DNA from: Gp6-AA40 sp036802945
GTDB lineage: Bacteria > Acidobacteriota > Vicinamibacteria > Vicinamibacterales > UBA2999
Assembly: GCA_036802945.1 (NCBI GenBank)
Contig: DAIRVG010000007.1
Coordinates: 24,753 to 88,752, forward strand
DNA length: 64,000 bases
Direction: 5' to 3'
Part shown: positions 52,388 to 61,229 of the stretch, piece by piece
Position numbering within the stretch: position 1 is the stretch's first letter
Layout: every line of letters starts with the position of its first letter
The notes under the pieces: generated by a model
Database searches by the model: none
The model's input: the letters and a program-made list of their open reading frames with translations, nothing else
Told to the model about the DNA's origin: nothing
Position numbers and translations under genes: made by a program

Positions 52388-52489
52388 CGGGATTGGGGAT
52401 TGGGGATTCGGGATTCGAACTCGTGATTCCCGAGTCCCGAGTCCCGAGTCCCGAGTCCCGAGTCCCGAGTCCCGAGTCCCGAGTCCCGG
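52388..52489. repeat. GGGATTGGGGATTC and CCCGAGT tandem array
   Basis: GGGATT units at 52390-52415 are followed by eight exact copies of CCCGAGT (52429-52484). The left units and right units are complementary, so the array can form a long hairpin. It lies between the DUF6152-like gene and a convergent hydrolase gene. Confidence 0.85.
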
Positions 52490-52493
52490 CTCC

Positions 52494-53600
52494 TCAGCGC
52501 GAGCGCCCCGCCTTCACTGCGTTGTACTCCTCATTCGCCGTACGTGTCGCCTCGCCGTCGCCATCCGGCGTAATCGTGTCCTTGAACTCCGCGTAGAGCC
52601 GAACGATGGTGATGACGTGGCGAATTGCTGCCGGGTCGGTCCAGCTGTCGAACTTGCCCAGTCTCGCCTCGATCTCGGCAGCGGCTTTCCCCGCACTCAT
52701 GCCGGCGTCGTACCGCCGCCTCGCCTCCTGCTTGATGAAGGCAAGGTACTCGCGCGTTTCTGCAAGCTCCTTCTTGCTGCCGATGGGACCGTGCCCCGGT
52801 ACGATGACGTCAACGTCCATCTTGTTGATCCGGTCGATCGACTCTATCCACTTGCTGACGTGGCCGCTTTGCGCCGCCGGCGCGACGTAGAAGAACGCGA
52901 TATCGCCGGCCCACAAAATCTTGTACTGCGGCAAGTAGATCAACGCGTCACCCCACGTGTGCGCAGGGCCGCCGTTGTACATCACGCGCACCTCGGTGTT
53001 CCCATAGCGGTAGGTGATCTTCGAGTTGTCATCGAAGGTAGTAACCGGAGGCGCCAGCTTCAGCTCGTTCGCCCCCACTTTCCACGACTCGGGCCTCCCA
53101 TTGAGGTTGGAGATGCCGCCCTGGATGACCGCCTGGCGGCAGTACTCGTGCCCCACAATCTCCGCCGGCAGGAAGAAGCAATTGCCGGTGGTGTGGTCGG
53201 CGTGGTGATGTGTGTTGATCAGACGGTCGCAGGACTTGCCGCCAGCCACCTTGCTCGCCGCTGCCAAAAAGGCCTTCGTGTGTGGCGGCGCCGCGAAGGC
53301 ATCGATCGCCAGGTAGTGGTCGGCGCCGACGATGCACGCGCCATTGCTGATCGCGGAGCTCGGGACGCCAGGGCCTCCGGCCTGCGTGTACGCGTAGACG
53401 TTCGGCGCGAGCTGCTTCATCTCGGTGTTCCAGCTCGGATACGGCGGGTTCCCGAGCCGTGTTTGGAGTCCGGCACTCGCGAGGTCTGCGCCCTCTGCCG
53501 CTCTGAGCGCGGAAACGATCCCGAGGCTCGCACCCGCGACGCGGCCGATCGCGTGCCGGCGACTCACGAGCCCCGCGCCAGAGTTCTGCGGCTTCGTCAT
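52494..53600 (-). CDS. Tat-exported metallo-beta-lactamase-fold hydrolase
   Basis: The 368-residue protein has a twin-arginine signal (SRRHAIGRVAGASLGIVSAL). The hydrolase domain has the zinc motif NTHHHADHTTGN near residue 130, the second-site motif GGPAHTWGDALIY, the bridging Asp in LWAGDIAFFY and the final His in VIVPGHGPIG, so all dinuclear-site ligands are present. A helical C-terminal extension follows. It is typical of periplasmic MBL enzymes of the flavo/quinoprotein-associated group; the substrate is unknown. It stands between convergent and divergent neighbours. Confidence 0.9.
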   Translation of the reverse strand: MTKPQNSGAGLVSRRHAIGRVAGASLGIVSALRAAEGADLASAGLQTRLGNPPYPSWNTEMKQLAPNVYAYTQAGGPGVPSSAISNGACIVGADHYLAIDAFAAPPHTKAFLAAASKVAGGKSCDRLINTHHHADHTTGNCFFLPAEIVGHEYCRQAVIQGGISNLNGRPESWKVGANELKLAPPVTTFDDNSKITYRYGNTEVRVMYNGGPAHTWGDALIYLPQYKILWAGDIAFFYVAPAAQSGHVSKWIESIDRINKMDVDVIVPGHGPIGSKKELAETREYLAFIKQEARRRYDAGMSAGKAAAEIEARLGKFDSWTDPAAIRHVITIVRLYAEFKDTITPDGDGEATRTANEEYNAVKAGRSR

Positions 53601-53688
53601 ACAATCTCCTCGAAAATGATGACCGTCCGACCGATGCGACGCGACGATATGGCTCCGCTATGCGGCTGTCAAGTGCACCCGGAGAAAC

Positions 53689-54249
53689 ATGTCTGGTCTT
53701 GAATTCTGTCAGTGGCTAGCCGACACTCCCGGGAGCATCGCCCTCCACGAAGGGCCATACGCGCTCGTCGAGTCGGTCCACGTCCTGACCCTCTGCATCT
53801 TCCTCGGGTTGGCGCTGATGTTCGATCTGCGCCTTCTCGGCGTGACGATGCGTCGCGTGCCCGTGTCGGAGGTCGCTCACCGGCTCCTGCCGTGGACGGT
53901 CGCAGGATTCGTGATCATGGTCATCAGTGGAGCGCTGCTCTTCTACGCCATTCCCGTGAGGTCGTACCAGAGCATCTGGTTTCGCTTCAAGATTGTGATG
54001 TTGATTCTGGCCGGCCTCAACGTCCTGATCTTTCACTCGGGCATCTATCGGCGCGTGGCCGACTGGGATCTCGATGTGGTCGCGCCGCGCGCCGCGAGGG
54101 TGGCCGGCGCTCTGTCGCTAGTGCTGTGGGTGTTGATCGTGTTGTCGGGACGGATGATTGCGTACAACTGGTTCGACTGCTACAAGCCGCAGTCCGCGCT
54201 CGTTACTCTGCTGGCGGGCTGTGTCCCCGAGGACTTGGCGGGCCGGTGA
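53689..54249 (+). CDS. Four-helix membrane protein (DUF6644-like), first of a pair
   Basis: The 186-residue protein has four to five hydrophobic segments, including VESVHVLTLCIFLGLALMFD, TVAGFVIMVISGALLFYAI and ALSLVLWVLIVLSGR, with conserved EGPYALVESVH and YNWFDCYKP at the ends. It resembles the DUF6644-type integral membrane proteins found beside exported oxidoreductases. His and Trp residues within helices could bind heme, but this is a guess. The next gene begins with a TGATG overlap. Confidence 0.7.
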   Translation: MSGLEFCQWLADTPGSIALHEGPYALVESVHVLTLCIFLGLALMFDLRLLGVTMRRVPVSEVAHRLLPWTVAGFVIMVISGALLFYAIPVRSYQSIWFRFKIVMLILAGLNVLIFHSGIYRRVADWDLDVVAPRAARVAGALSLVLWVLIVLSGRMIAYNWFDCYKPQSALVTLLAGCVPEDLAGR

Positions 54250-54725
54250 TGTCGTTGCTTCCGCTTTTCGAGTGGTGCGAGAACGTGGGCGTCGGCCAGG
54301 CCATCCGCACTTCGGACTGGCTGTTCCCGGTCATCGAAGGTTTCCATCTGCTGGGGCTGTGCGTCATCGGTGGAGCAATCCTGGTCGTCGACATGCGCCT
54401 CCTCGGATTGGGATTACGCCGTCAACCGATCGCGGAGCTTGCTCGCGACACCCGGCCGTTTCTCATCGGCAGCCTGGCGGTGATGCTGGTCACCGGACTG
54501 CTGCTCTTTTCCTCCGAAGCGGTGAAGTGCTACTACAGCTTCGCGTTCTGGTTCAAGATGACCTCCCTCGCGCTGGCGATCATCTTCACGTTCACCGTGC
54601 GTCAGCGGGTGACGCTGATGGGTGACGCTCGTCTCAGTCCGATCAAGGCCAGGATCGTGGCCCTGGCCTCACTCGCGCTGTGGTCCGGCGTCGGGTGGGG
54701 CGGTCGATGGATCGGCTTTTCGTGA
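54249..54725 (+). CDS. Four-helix membrane protein (DUF6644-like), second of a pair
   Basis: The 158-residue protein resembles its neighbour in layout: FEWCENVGVGQAIRTSDWLFPVIEGFHLLGLCVIGGA, VVDMRLLGLGL, LAVMLVTGLLLF and a last helix SLALWSGVGWGGRWIGF. ATG 54249 overlaps the preceding stop by one base, so the pair is co-translated and may form a heteromeric membrane complex. The IEGFHLLGL and VESVHVLTL segments are equivalent, each with a His in the first helix. Confidence 0.7.
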   Translation: MSLLPLFEWCENVGVGQAIRTSDWLFPVIEGFHLLGLCVIGGAILVVDMRLLGLGLRRQPIAELARDTRPFLIGSLAVMLVTGLLLFSSEAVKCYYSFAFWFKMTSLALAIIFTFTVRQRVTLMGDARLSPIKARIVALASLALWSGVGWGGRWIGFS

Positions 54726-54732
54726 AGCCGTT

Positions 54733-55158
54733 TCACTTCTTTGCCGGTGTCTCGGGCGGCGCTCCCGGCTCTCCCGACCCCAGGAACAGCGTGCGCCCAT
54801 CGGGGAGCGTGAGATCGCGGCCGTTCACCCGCAGCGCCCCGTCCTTGGACTGATACCCGTCGACACGGATCTTCGTGCCCGGCATCAGGGATGCCTTGGT
54901 GAAGCCTCGCCTCAGCAGTGTGTTCGGCGTGCCCGCCTCGACCATCCATTCTTCGGTCGTGCCGTCAGCCTTCATCACGTCCATGTAGATCCAGGCGTGA
55001 GGGTTTATCCACGCCATCTTCGTGACGGTCCCCTCGAACTTGACGGGCCGTTTCGCGTCAAATTCCGAGGAAAAGGCGTGATGCGCCGACAGTGGCTTCG
55101 CACCGGGTGCCAGAAGCAGACCGACACTCACGACGGCCGCACAGAGCGTTGTTCGCAT
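54733..55158 (-). CDS. Exported DUF6152-like protein, copy 3
   Basis: ATG 55158 has AGAGG upstream. The signal peptide (TTLCAAVVSVGLLLAPGAKPLSA) leads to HHAFSSEFDAKRPVKFEGTVTKMAWINPHAWIYM and RRGFTKASLMPGTKIRVDGYQ, very similar to copy 2. It begins 4 bases after the stop of the long secreted-family gene upstream, in the reverse order to copies 1 and 2. Confidence 0.8.
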   Translation of the reverse strand: MRTTLCAAVVSVGLLLAPGAKPLSAHHAFSSEFDAKRPVKFEGTVTKMAWINPHAWIYMDVMKADGTTEEWMVEAGTPNTLLRRGFTKASLMPGTKIRVDGYQSKDGALRVNGRDLTLPDGRTLFLGSGEPGAPPETPAKK

Positions 55159-55162
55159 CGCG

Positions 55163-56266
55163 TTACCTCTTCCCTTCCCCATTTTTCTCCCGGGTGCGAG
55201 CACCAGTCAGGAGGTGCACAATGTCGAAGTTGTCTTCATGACACATGTACTCGTACATCTGCTCGCCCGGATCGACCTTCGTCCACGGAATCATTGCGGT
55301 CCACGGCTTGGTCCACGTCGCCGGATCCGAGATCGTGAATTCGTAGTTGATGGAGTCCGCGGCGACGCGGGTAAAACGCTCCGTGATCTTGTAGGTCGCG
55401 GGATTCGCCCCCTGATACGCCACGCCATCGTCGGTTCGGAAATTGGTCGTTTCGAGGACGAGCGTGGTGCCCTCCCAGTGGCCGCGCGTGTCTCCCAACC
55501 ACTGGAGGAGGGTTTTTCCGAGATGCGGGCGCCCATCCATCGGGATGATGCGGGCGCTGTGAATCATCTCGGGCGCGATGACGACGTATCCCGGGCTCTG
55601 GAAAATCTGAAAGTTGTTGTTGTAGATCGTCGGCAGGTACGGCGGCGAATCGGTCCGGATGATGCAGCGCACGGGCAGCGACAGCTCCGTCGCGACGTTG
55701 GGCATTCCCGCATTGAAGCGGTCCGCCGCCGCGGCTCTCTCCGCCCTGATCTTCTGTCTCTCCGGGGTCAAGGGCACCGTCGGCGGAACCCGCCCGTCGG
55801 CCGGGTCGACAATCAATGACGTCCGACGATCGGACGTAATCTTCAACCTCCGTGAGTCCATCCAGTGCTCGTTGTACGCGCGGTTGACGTCGACTTCGGG
55901 CCCGCCATCGCGCCGATCGCGCGACAAGTCGTACGCGAGCTTCTCCTCGAATTGAGTCGCCGATTCCGCGTCGTCGAGCACGTCGGTCGTCGAGCCGTTG
56001 GGGCGTTGCATGGGTGTACTGGTGGCGTCGTTCCACACGCCCTGAAGGTCCGGATCGCCCCACGGCGTCTTGATCGGGGTCCACGCCTTCCCAGTGGCCG
56101 CTTTCGCGGCAGGCGCTTTCGCTGGCGCCTTCGGGGCCTGAGCCTGCGCGGTCTCCGGGGGTTTAGACGATCCTGATGCACCCGTCTGTGCGCTCGTGAG
56201 CGCAGACGGGATGACCGCTATCACGGCGGCCGCGATGAATATGGACGTCAGCCATCGATCACTCAT
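55163..56266 (-). CDS. Secreted hypothetical protein of the WxxGxWEDD family, long member
   Basis: The 367-residue protein has a signal peptide followed by an Ala/Pro/Lys-rich linker (residues 25-60). Family segments are TPWGDPDLQGVWNDATSTP, RTSLIVDPADGRVPPTVPLTPERQKIRAERA, IFQSPGYVVIAPEMIHSARIIPMDGRPHLG, WLGDTRGHWEGTTLVLETTNFR and ITERFTRVAADSINYEFTI. It heads a two-gene unit with DUF6152-like copy 3. Confidence 0.8.
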   Translation of the reverse strand: MSDRWLTSIFIAAAVIAVIPSALTSAQTGASGSSKPPETAQAQAPKAPAKAPAAKAATGKAWTPIKTPWGDPDLQGVWNDATSTPMQRPNGSTTDVLDDAESATQFEEKLAYDLSRDRRDGGPEVDVNRAYNEHWMDSRRLKITSDRRTSLIVDPADGRVPPTVPLTPERQKIRAERAAAADRFNAGMPNVATELSLPVRCIIRTDSPPYLPTIYNNNFQIFQSPGYVVIAPEMIHSARIIPMDGRPHLGKTLLQWLGDTRGHWEGTTLVLETTNFRTDDGVAYQGANPATYKITERFTRVAADSINYEFTISDPATWTKPWTAMIPWTKVDPGEQMYEYMCHEDNFDIVHLLTGARTREKNGEGKR

Positions 56267-56351
56267 TGACGCCTCCGACTAATAATGCCTGGTCCGCTTC
56301 GTCCCTCGACGATGCTCGGGACGGAACCCGGTTTACGGTGCAAATATATGC

Positions 56352-57239
56352 CTACGATGGTTTCTTGAACTTTCCGTACAACAATTCTTCCGTCCACGGC
56401 ACGCACTTGAATTCCAGAGCCTGGACATTCCTCTCCATGCGCCGATACAGCGGGAAGCTGATCTTCCACGGCCGCGTAAACACCTTCGGATCCTCGATCG
56501 TCGCCTCGTACATCATGTGATACGGGCTGGCGGGCGTGAAGCGCTCGACCACGTGAAGCGCGTCGCTGTGATAATCGCCGGCGCGGTCGAACCAGCTTTC
56601 CTCGCGCTGCCCTGTCACGTCGACGACCAGCGTCTCGCCTTCCCATCGCCCGCGTGACCAGCCCATCCATGTGTCAGTGGGCGCCTCGCCCTTCCAATCC
56701 ATCCTGATGGTACGCGTCGCGGTGGCGAATTCATACGCCATCAGGATGTAGGGACTTGTCCCCTGCACGATCTGAAATGGAAACGGCATGTAGGTGGCGC
56801 GAGGGAGGCCCGGCATGTAGCACTTGAACTCGGGGTCGCCCAGGTCATGCCACGTCTTATCATTGGAGACGTCAACCTTCATCCGATTCTGAAGGTTCTG
56901 CTTCTTCTTCGCCAGTGCCTCCGGCTTATACGGAATCTCACCGCCCTCGACTATGCTCTGCCCCGCGGGCCATCCGCCGTACGCACCAAGAAGCTCAGGA
57001 TGCGGCCCCGACTGCGCCTCGTGATCCTGGAGGTCGATATTGGCAGTGACAAACGCCTGCCAGAGGCCGTTCAAGTCGGGGTGGCCATTCAGACGTGGCG
57101 CTTTGTACGGAGGAAAGGGAGCGGACTGACGCGCTGGGGGAGCCTGTTGTCCGGCGGTCGGCAACACCGTCAACCAGAAGACGGAAATGACGGCGGCCGC
57201 GCCAAGCAGTATCGTCACGCGCCCAAATCGGCTACGCAT
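56352..57239 (-). CDS. Secreted hypothetical protein of the WxxGxWEDD family, short member
   Basis: ATG 57239 has AGGAAGG upstream. The 295-residue protein has a signal/anchor (VTILLGAAAVISVFWLTVL) and family segments HPDLNGLWQAFVTANIDLQDHEA, PFQIVQGTSPYILMAYEFATATRTIRMD, GRWEGETLVVDVTG, LHVVERFTPASPYHMMYEATIEDPKVFTRPWKI and a C-terminal LEFKCVPWTEELLYG. It is closest to the short member at 50996, and precedes the long member at 55163 on the same strand. Confidence 0.78.
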   Translation of the reverse strand: MRSRFGRVTILLGAAAVISVFWLTVLPTAGQQAPPARQSAPFPPYKAPRLNGHPDLNGLWQAFVTANIDLQDHEAQSGPHPELLGAYGGWPAGQSIVEGGEIPYKPEALAKKKQNLQNRMKVDVSNDKTWHDLGDPEFKCYMPGLPRATYMPFPFQIVQGTSPYILMAYEFATATRTIRMDWKGEAPTDTWMGWSRGRWEGETLVVDVTGQREESWFDRAGDYHSDALHVVERFTPASPYHMMYEATIEDPKVFTRPWKISFPLYRRMERNVQALEFKCVPWTEELLYGKFKKPS

Positions 57240-57302
57240 CTGCACCTTCCTGTCTCGAGGCTGGCGGATTGTAGCACCAAGGCCCGCTCGGGGATGAAAT
57301 CG

Positions 57303-58265
57303 TTATTGCTGTTGCTGCTGGTCGGCCTCGCTATCCCGCAAGGGGGCGCTGGCATCGCGCGACATCCAGGGCGTGAAGGGAACCACGTCAATGAGTTGCG
57401 GTGACTGAACCGGACCGATCCGCACAGCGACCGCCAGTTCGCTCCGTACGGCGCTGACCCCTTTGTACACACCTCGCGTCGGCGGTACGTCCGCGTAGTC
57501 GCGCCCGAGCGCCACGCGAATATGGCCCCCTCCTCCGATCTGATTGTTCGTCGGATCGAAGCCGACCCAGCCGATGTCCGGTATGAATGCCTCCGCCCAC
57601 GCATGGGTGGCGCCGTCGCTCGAGCGATTGGCAATCGTCACATCACGGAAGAGGTACCCGCTCACATAACGCGTCGGTACACCAAGGTGCCGCGCCAGCG
57701 CGATGAAGATGTGCGAGAAATCCTGGCACACACCTCGCCGCGCGGACAGCGCCTCGTCAATCTCCGAATCGACGCGAGTACTCTGCGGGCTGTATTCGAA
57801 CTGCTCGTACATCTGCGCCATCAGATACCGCAGTGTGCTCAGGGGATCATCGCCACGGGTGAGGCCGATCGAGCGCGCAAACTCGAACAGCGTGTCGGTC
57901 TTCTTCACGAACTGACTCGGTGCGATCAACTCCCAGAACTCGCCCGACGCCGCGTGGGTATCGACGCGATCCCATGCCCCCGCGTCGAGCCGGTCAGGCA
58001 CCTCTGCTGGCGGCGTACAGTCGACCAGCGCTTCCGCCGTCAACGTGAGGTTCGAGTGGCGACCGGGAACATTGAAATGGTGCACGGTGTTGCCGTCGTG
58101 ATCCTGGTACAACATGACGCGCGATGCGGGAGTCGTGCTCAACGCGAAGTGGAGGCAGCGCTGCTGCCCGTCGCTGCGCGGCTGCATACGCGCCTCCATC
58201 ACGCTCTCGCTGATCGGTGTTTCATACGTGAATCGCGTGACGTGCCGGACGGTGTACCGCATCAC
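57303..58265 (-). CDS. Transglutaminase-like protease-fold protein
   Basis: The cytoplasmic 320-residue protein has the N-terminal beta-rich domain typical of bacterial transglutaminase-like enzymes (MMRYTVRHVTRFTYETPISESVMEARMQP). The papain-like core contains the catalytic Cys in RRGVCQDFSHIF, His in THAWAEAFIPDIGWVGFDPT and the following Asp. It ends in a Gln-rich tail. With the alpha-E and ATP-grasp genes it forms a conserved three-gene set predicted to make or process peptide or amide products. Confidence 0.92.
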   Translation of the reverse strand: MMRYTVRHVTRFTYETPISESVMEARMQPRSDGQQRCLHFALSTTPASRVMLYQDHDGNTVHHFNVPGRHSNLTLTAEALVDCTPPAEVPDRLDAGAWDRVDTHAASGEFWELIAPSQFVKKTDTLFEFARSIGLTRGDDPLSTLRYLMAQMYEQFEYSPQSTRVDSEIDEALSARRGVCQDFSHIFIALARHLGVPTRYVSGYLFRDVTIANRSSDGATHAWAEAFIPDIGWVGFDPTNNQIGGGGHIRVALGRDYADVPPTRGVYKGVSAVRSELAVAVRIGPVQSPQLIDVVPFTPWMSRDASAPLRDSEADQQQQQ

Positions 58266-58277
58266 ACCCCCTCGCGG

Positions 58278-59243
58278 TCAGGCGGGAATCGCCGATTCGA
58301 CCGCGTACGTGATGTAGCTCTGATACAGCGCGGTGTGGATTTGAGCACATTGTCGGACGATGCCTGCCAGATATGCGCGTGGGTCGTCGTTCAGGATTTC
58401 GTCGACCTGTCCGTAATCGAGCGACGCATGGAGCCGGCCGGCCAGCCGCTGCGCCCGCCCGCCTCCGCCACGGCCGCTCGCGCGTGCCAGCCCCAGCACC
58501 GCCGACTCGAGCCGCGCCGCGGCAAAGCGCACCGAGCGCGGAAAATCCGCGTTCAACAGCAGAAACTCCGCGACGCGCTCCGGACGGACGTCCGCCGTGT
58601 AGTGGCGGCAATAGGCCTCGAGCGCCGAACAGGACCTGAGCAGCGCGATCCAGTCGCCGTGTTCGAGCCGGGCGCCCGCAGGATTGGCGCTGTCGATGAA
58701 GAACTCATCAAACAACAGGGCCGTCGCTGCGGCACGCTCGATGAAGCGCCCGGCCTGCAAATACTGCCAACCCTCACCGTGCCCCATCGTCGCATCGGTG
58801 ATCCCCTGGAAGAGATGAATGCCCTCGATCACGGTGTGGCGCACGTAGTGGGGCCGCGACGCGCGCCCGACGTCCGCGTGGATCTGCCGCACGGCCAGGT
58901 ACAGCCCATTGAGCTGCTCCCACATCTCTGAGCTGATTTCCTCGCGCACCTGCCGCGCGTTCTCGCGCGCCGCGGTGACGCACGCGGCGACCGAGCTCCG
59001 GTTGGAAAGGTCGAACAGCGCCACCTCGTTGAGCGACGCGCGCCCGTCGGGGCGCTGGGCCGCCGCCTCGGGAACACCGAGGCTGGCGTACAGACGGTCG
59101 GCGGCTCCGTGCGAGCTGGTGGCGGCCACGACCCGCCCCAGACCGATGTCGAGGCCCACATCGATCAGCCGCGCGGTGTGTTCTGCCCGCTCGAGGTACC
59201 TCGCGGTCCAGTAGAGCCCGTCAGCCGTGCGCGATAAGAGCAT
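58278..59243 (-). CDS. Alpha-E domain protein
   Basis: The 321-residue all-helical protein opens MLLSRTADGLYWTARYLERAEHTARLIDV, the signature of the alpha-E family. It continues with many charged helices and ends ALYQSYITYAVES. Alpha-E proteins are always found with circularly permuted ATP-grasp ligases and transglutaminase-like proteins, and are thought to be a partner subunit of a peptide-forming complex. It lies 3 bases after the ATP-grasp gene. Confidence 0.93.
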   Translation of the reverse strand: MLLSRTADGLYWTARYLERAEHTARLIDVGLDIGLGRVVAATSSHGAADRLYASLGVPEAAAQRPDGRASLNEVALFDLSNRSSVAACVTAARENARQVREEISSEMWEQLNGLYLAVRQIHADVGRASRPHYVRHTVIEGIHLFQGITDATMGHGEGWQYLQAGRFIERAAATALLFDEFFIDSANPAGARLEHGDWIALLRSCSALEAYCRHYTADVRPERVAEFLLLNADFPRSVRFAAARLESAVLGLARASGRGGGGRAQRLAGRLHASLDYGQVDEILNDDPRAYLAGIVRQCAQIHTALYQSYITYAVESAIPA

Positions 59244-59246
59244 CGA

Positions 59247-60749
59247 TCAGTCCTGAAGGACCCAGGTGTCCTTGCTTCCGCCGCCCTGCGACGAGTTGAC
59301 CACGAGTGAGCCCTTGCGCAACGCCACCCGCGTGAGACCGCCCGGCACCACGGTCACGCGGTCGCCGTAGAGTACGTACGGTCGCAGGTCGACGTGCCGT
59401 GGCTCGATGCGATCGCCGATGAAACACGCCGCGCGCGAGAGCGTCAGCGTTGGCTGCGCGATGAAATTTCGCGGATCCGCCAGGATCTTGTGGCGAAACG
59501 TTTCGCGCTCCTGCGTGGTGCTGTGCGGACCGATCAGCATCCCGTAACCTCCCGACTCGCCCACAGCCTTGACGACGAGCTCGCCCAGGTGTTCCAGCAC
59601 GTACTTCCGATCTGAGGGACTGCCGAGCAAATAGGTGTGGACGTTCGGCAGCACCGGCTCTTCCGAAAGATAGAAGCGGATGATCGCCGGGATGTAGGCG
59701 TACAGCGCTTTGTCGTCCGCGATGCCGGTGCCAATGGCGTTGGCCAGCGAAACGTTCCCGGCACGATGCGCGTTGAGCAGCCCGGGCACTCCTAGCGTCG
59801 AGTCGGGACGAAACGCCAGCGGATCCAGGAAGTCGTCGTCCACGCGGCGATAGATGACATCCACGCGGCGGAGCCCCGACGTGGTCCGCATGTAGACGAT
59901 GTTGTCGTGGACGAGGAGGTCCCGGCCCTCGACGAGCGGCACACCCATTTCGCGTGCGAGAAACGCGTGCTCGAAGTACGCCGAGTTTCCAACGCCGGGA
60001 GTCAGCACGACGAACGTCGGCTCCATCCGGTTCGGCGGCCCCAGGGTGCGCAAGGTGGCGAGCAGCGCCTGGCCGTAGTGCGCGATCGGGCTGACGTGAT
60101 AGCGGGCGAACAGGCCCGGAAACACCCGCTTCATCACTTCGCGATTGGCGAGCATGTACGACACGCCGCTCGGCACGCGCAGGTTATCCTCGAGGACCAC
60201 GAACCGCCCGTCTTCGAGCCGCACGAGGTCGGTCCCGGCGACCGACACGTAGATGTCGCGGTGGATACGCACGCCGCGCATCTCGCGGCGGTAATGGCGG
60301 CAGCTGTGCACCAGCTCGCGAGGCACGATGCCCTCCGAGAGGATTCTGCCCTCGTGGTAGATGTCCTTCAGAAAGTGATTGATGGCTGTGAGCCGCTGGG
60401 TCAGGCCTCGTTCGATCATGCTCCATTCGTGCGCGGTGATGATGCGCGGCAGCAGGTCGTACGGGAAGATGCGCTCGGTGCCTGCCTCGTCTCCGTAGAC
60501 GGTGAACGTGATGCCCTGGGTCAAAAACGCCTTGTCGGCTTCGGTCTGGCGCTGACGGAGTTGCGGCAGCGACGCGGCGACCAGATCTTCGAAGAGCGCG
60601 CGGCAGTCCGGCCGCGCTTGTCCTGACGCGTCGAACATCTCGTCATACGCTGAATCGAGCGCGTAGCCGTCGAAAATCTCGCCGGGCGGACGCACGCGTG
60701 GTGGTGTTCGGCCGGCCACGGCCGCGGGCTGGGACATCGATACCTGCAT
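59247..60749 (-). CDS. Circularly permuted ATP-grasp protein (type 2)
   Basis: The 500-residue protein contains GRILSEGIVPRELVHSCRHYRREMRGV, YVSVAGTDLVRLEDGRFVVLEDNLRVPSGVSYM, VVLTPGVGNSAYFEHAFLAREMGVPLVEGRDL, DVIYRRVDDDFLDPLAFRPDS and KAVGESGGYGMLIGP. These are the landmarks of permuted ATP-grasp ligases, which join a carboxylate to an amine using ATP. The substrate is unknown; the family is proposed to make small peptides. It is the first gene of the ATP-grasp / alpha-E / transglutaminase operon. Confidence 0.94.
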   Translation of the reverse strand: MQVSMSQPAAVAGRTPPRVRPPGEIFDGYALDSAYDEMFDASGQARPDCRALFEDLVAASLPQLRQRQTEADKAFLTQGITFTVYGDEAGTERIFPYDLLPRIITAHEWSMIERGLTQRLTAINHFLKDIYHEGRILSEGIVPRELVHSCRHYRREMRGVRIHRDIYVSVAGTDLVRLEDGRFVVLEDNLRVPSGVSYMLANREVMKRVFPGLFARYHVSPIAHYGQALLATLRTLGPPNRMEPTFVVLTPGVGNSAYFEHAFLAREMGVPLVEGRDLLVHDNIVYMRTTSGLRRVDVIYRRVDDDFLDPLAFRPDSTLGVPGLLNAHRAGNVSLANAIGTGIADDKALYAYIPAIIRFYLSEEPVLPNVHTYLLGSPSDRKYVLEHLGELVVKAVGESGGYGMLIGPHSTTQERETFRHKILADPRNFIAQPTLTLSRAACFIGDRIEPRHVDLRPYVLYGDRVTVVPGGLTRVALRKGSLVVNSSQGGGSKDTWVLQD

Positions 60750-60755
60750 GCGGAC

Positions 60756-61037
60756 TCAGGAGCGCCGGATAGAAATGTCTGAAGGCCTGGACTGTCGGAC
60801 AGATATGTAGGAGATCTCCGGATCCATTCCGTCGCGGCGACGATCGTTTCCCGCCCGCACGATGGTCCGCCTGGTCGTCCACTGCAGAAACCCTGCGTCG
60901 ACGAGCGCGTCCAGCACATTGCGGCAGTCATCGGCGCCGAGATTCCACAAACGAATCCCCTGACCGATGGTCAACTCGAGGCCAGGCATCTCGTTGAAAT
61001 CGCTTCGAATGCGATCTGCGGCTGTCGCAAAACTCAT
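60756..61037 (-). CDS. Small winged-helix-like hypothetical protein, 93 aa
   Basis: ATG 61037 follows GGAGGAG. The product opens MSFATAADRIRSDFNEMPGLELTIGQGIRLWNLGADDCRNVLDALVDAGFLQW, a pattern like a helix-turn-helix or winged-helix module, and then becomes polar. The first part recurs in many bacteria as a stand-alone protein. It ends 6 bases before the ATP-grasp start, so it may regulate or belong to that operon. Confidence 0.7.
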   Translation of the reverse strand: MSFATAADRIRSDFNEMPGLELTIGQGIRLWNLGADDCRNVLDALVDAGFLQWTTRRTIVRAGNDRRRDGMDPEISYISVRQSRPSDISIRRS

Positions 61038-61229
61038 CTCACGCTCCTCCTGTACGCCGGCTGAGTGCAACCGCTGAGCCATCACATCTTTCATTCGCTA
61101 ATCCGAGCGTTTTCGGCCCGATTCTGCGACGTTGCTTCATTGCGGCGCGGTCCGGCGCACGCATGAATCAGCCATTCTTGTTCTGTTATCAAGCCCTTCA
61201 AACAACAACGTCGTTTCGTCGTGGCACTG

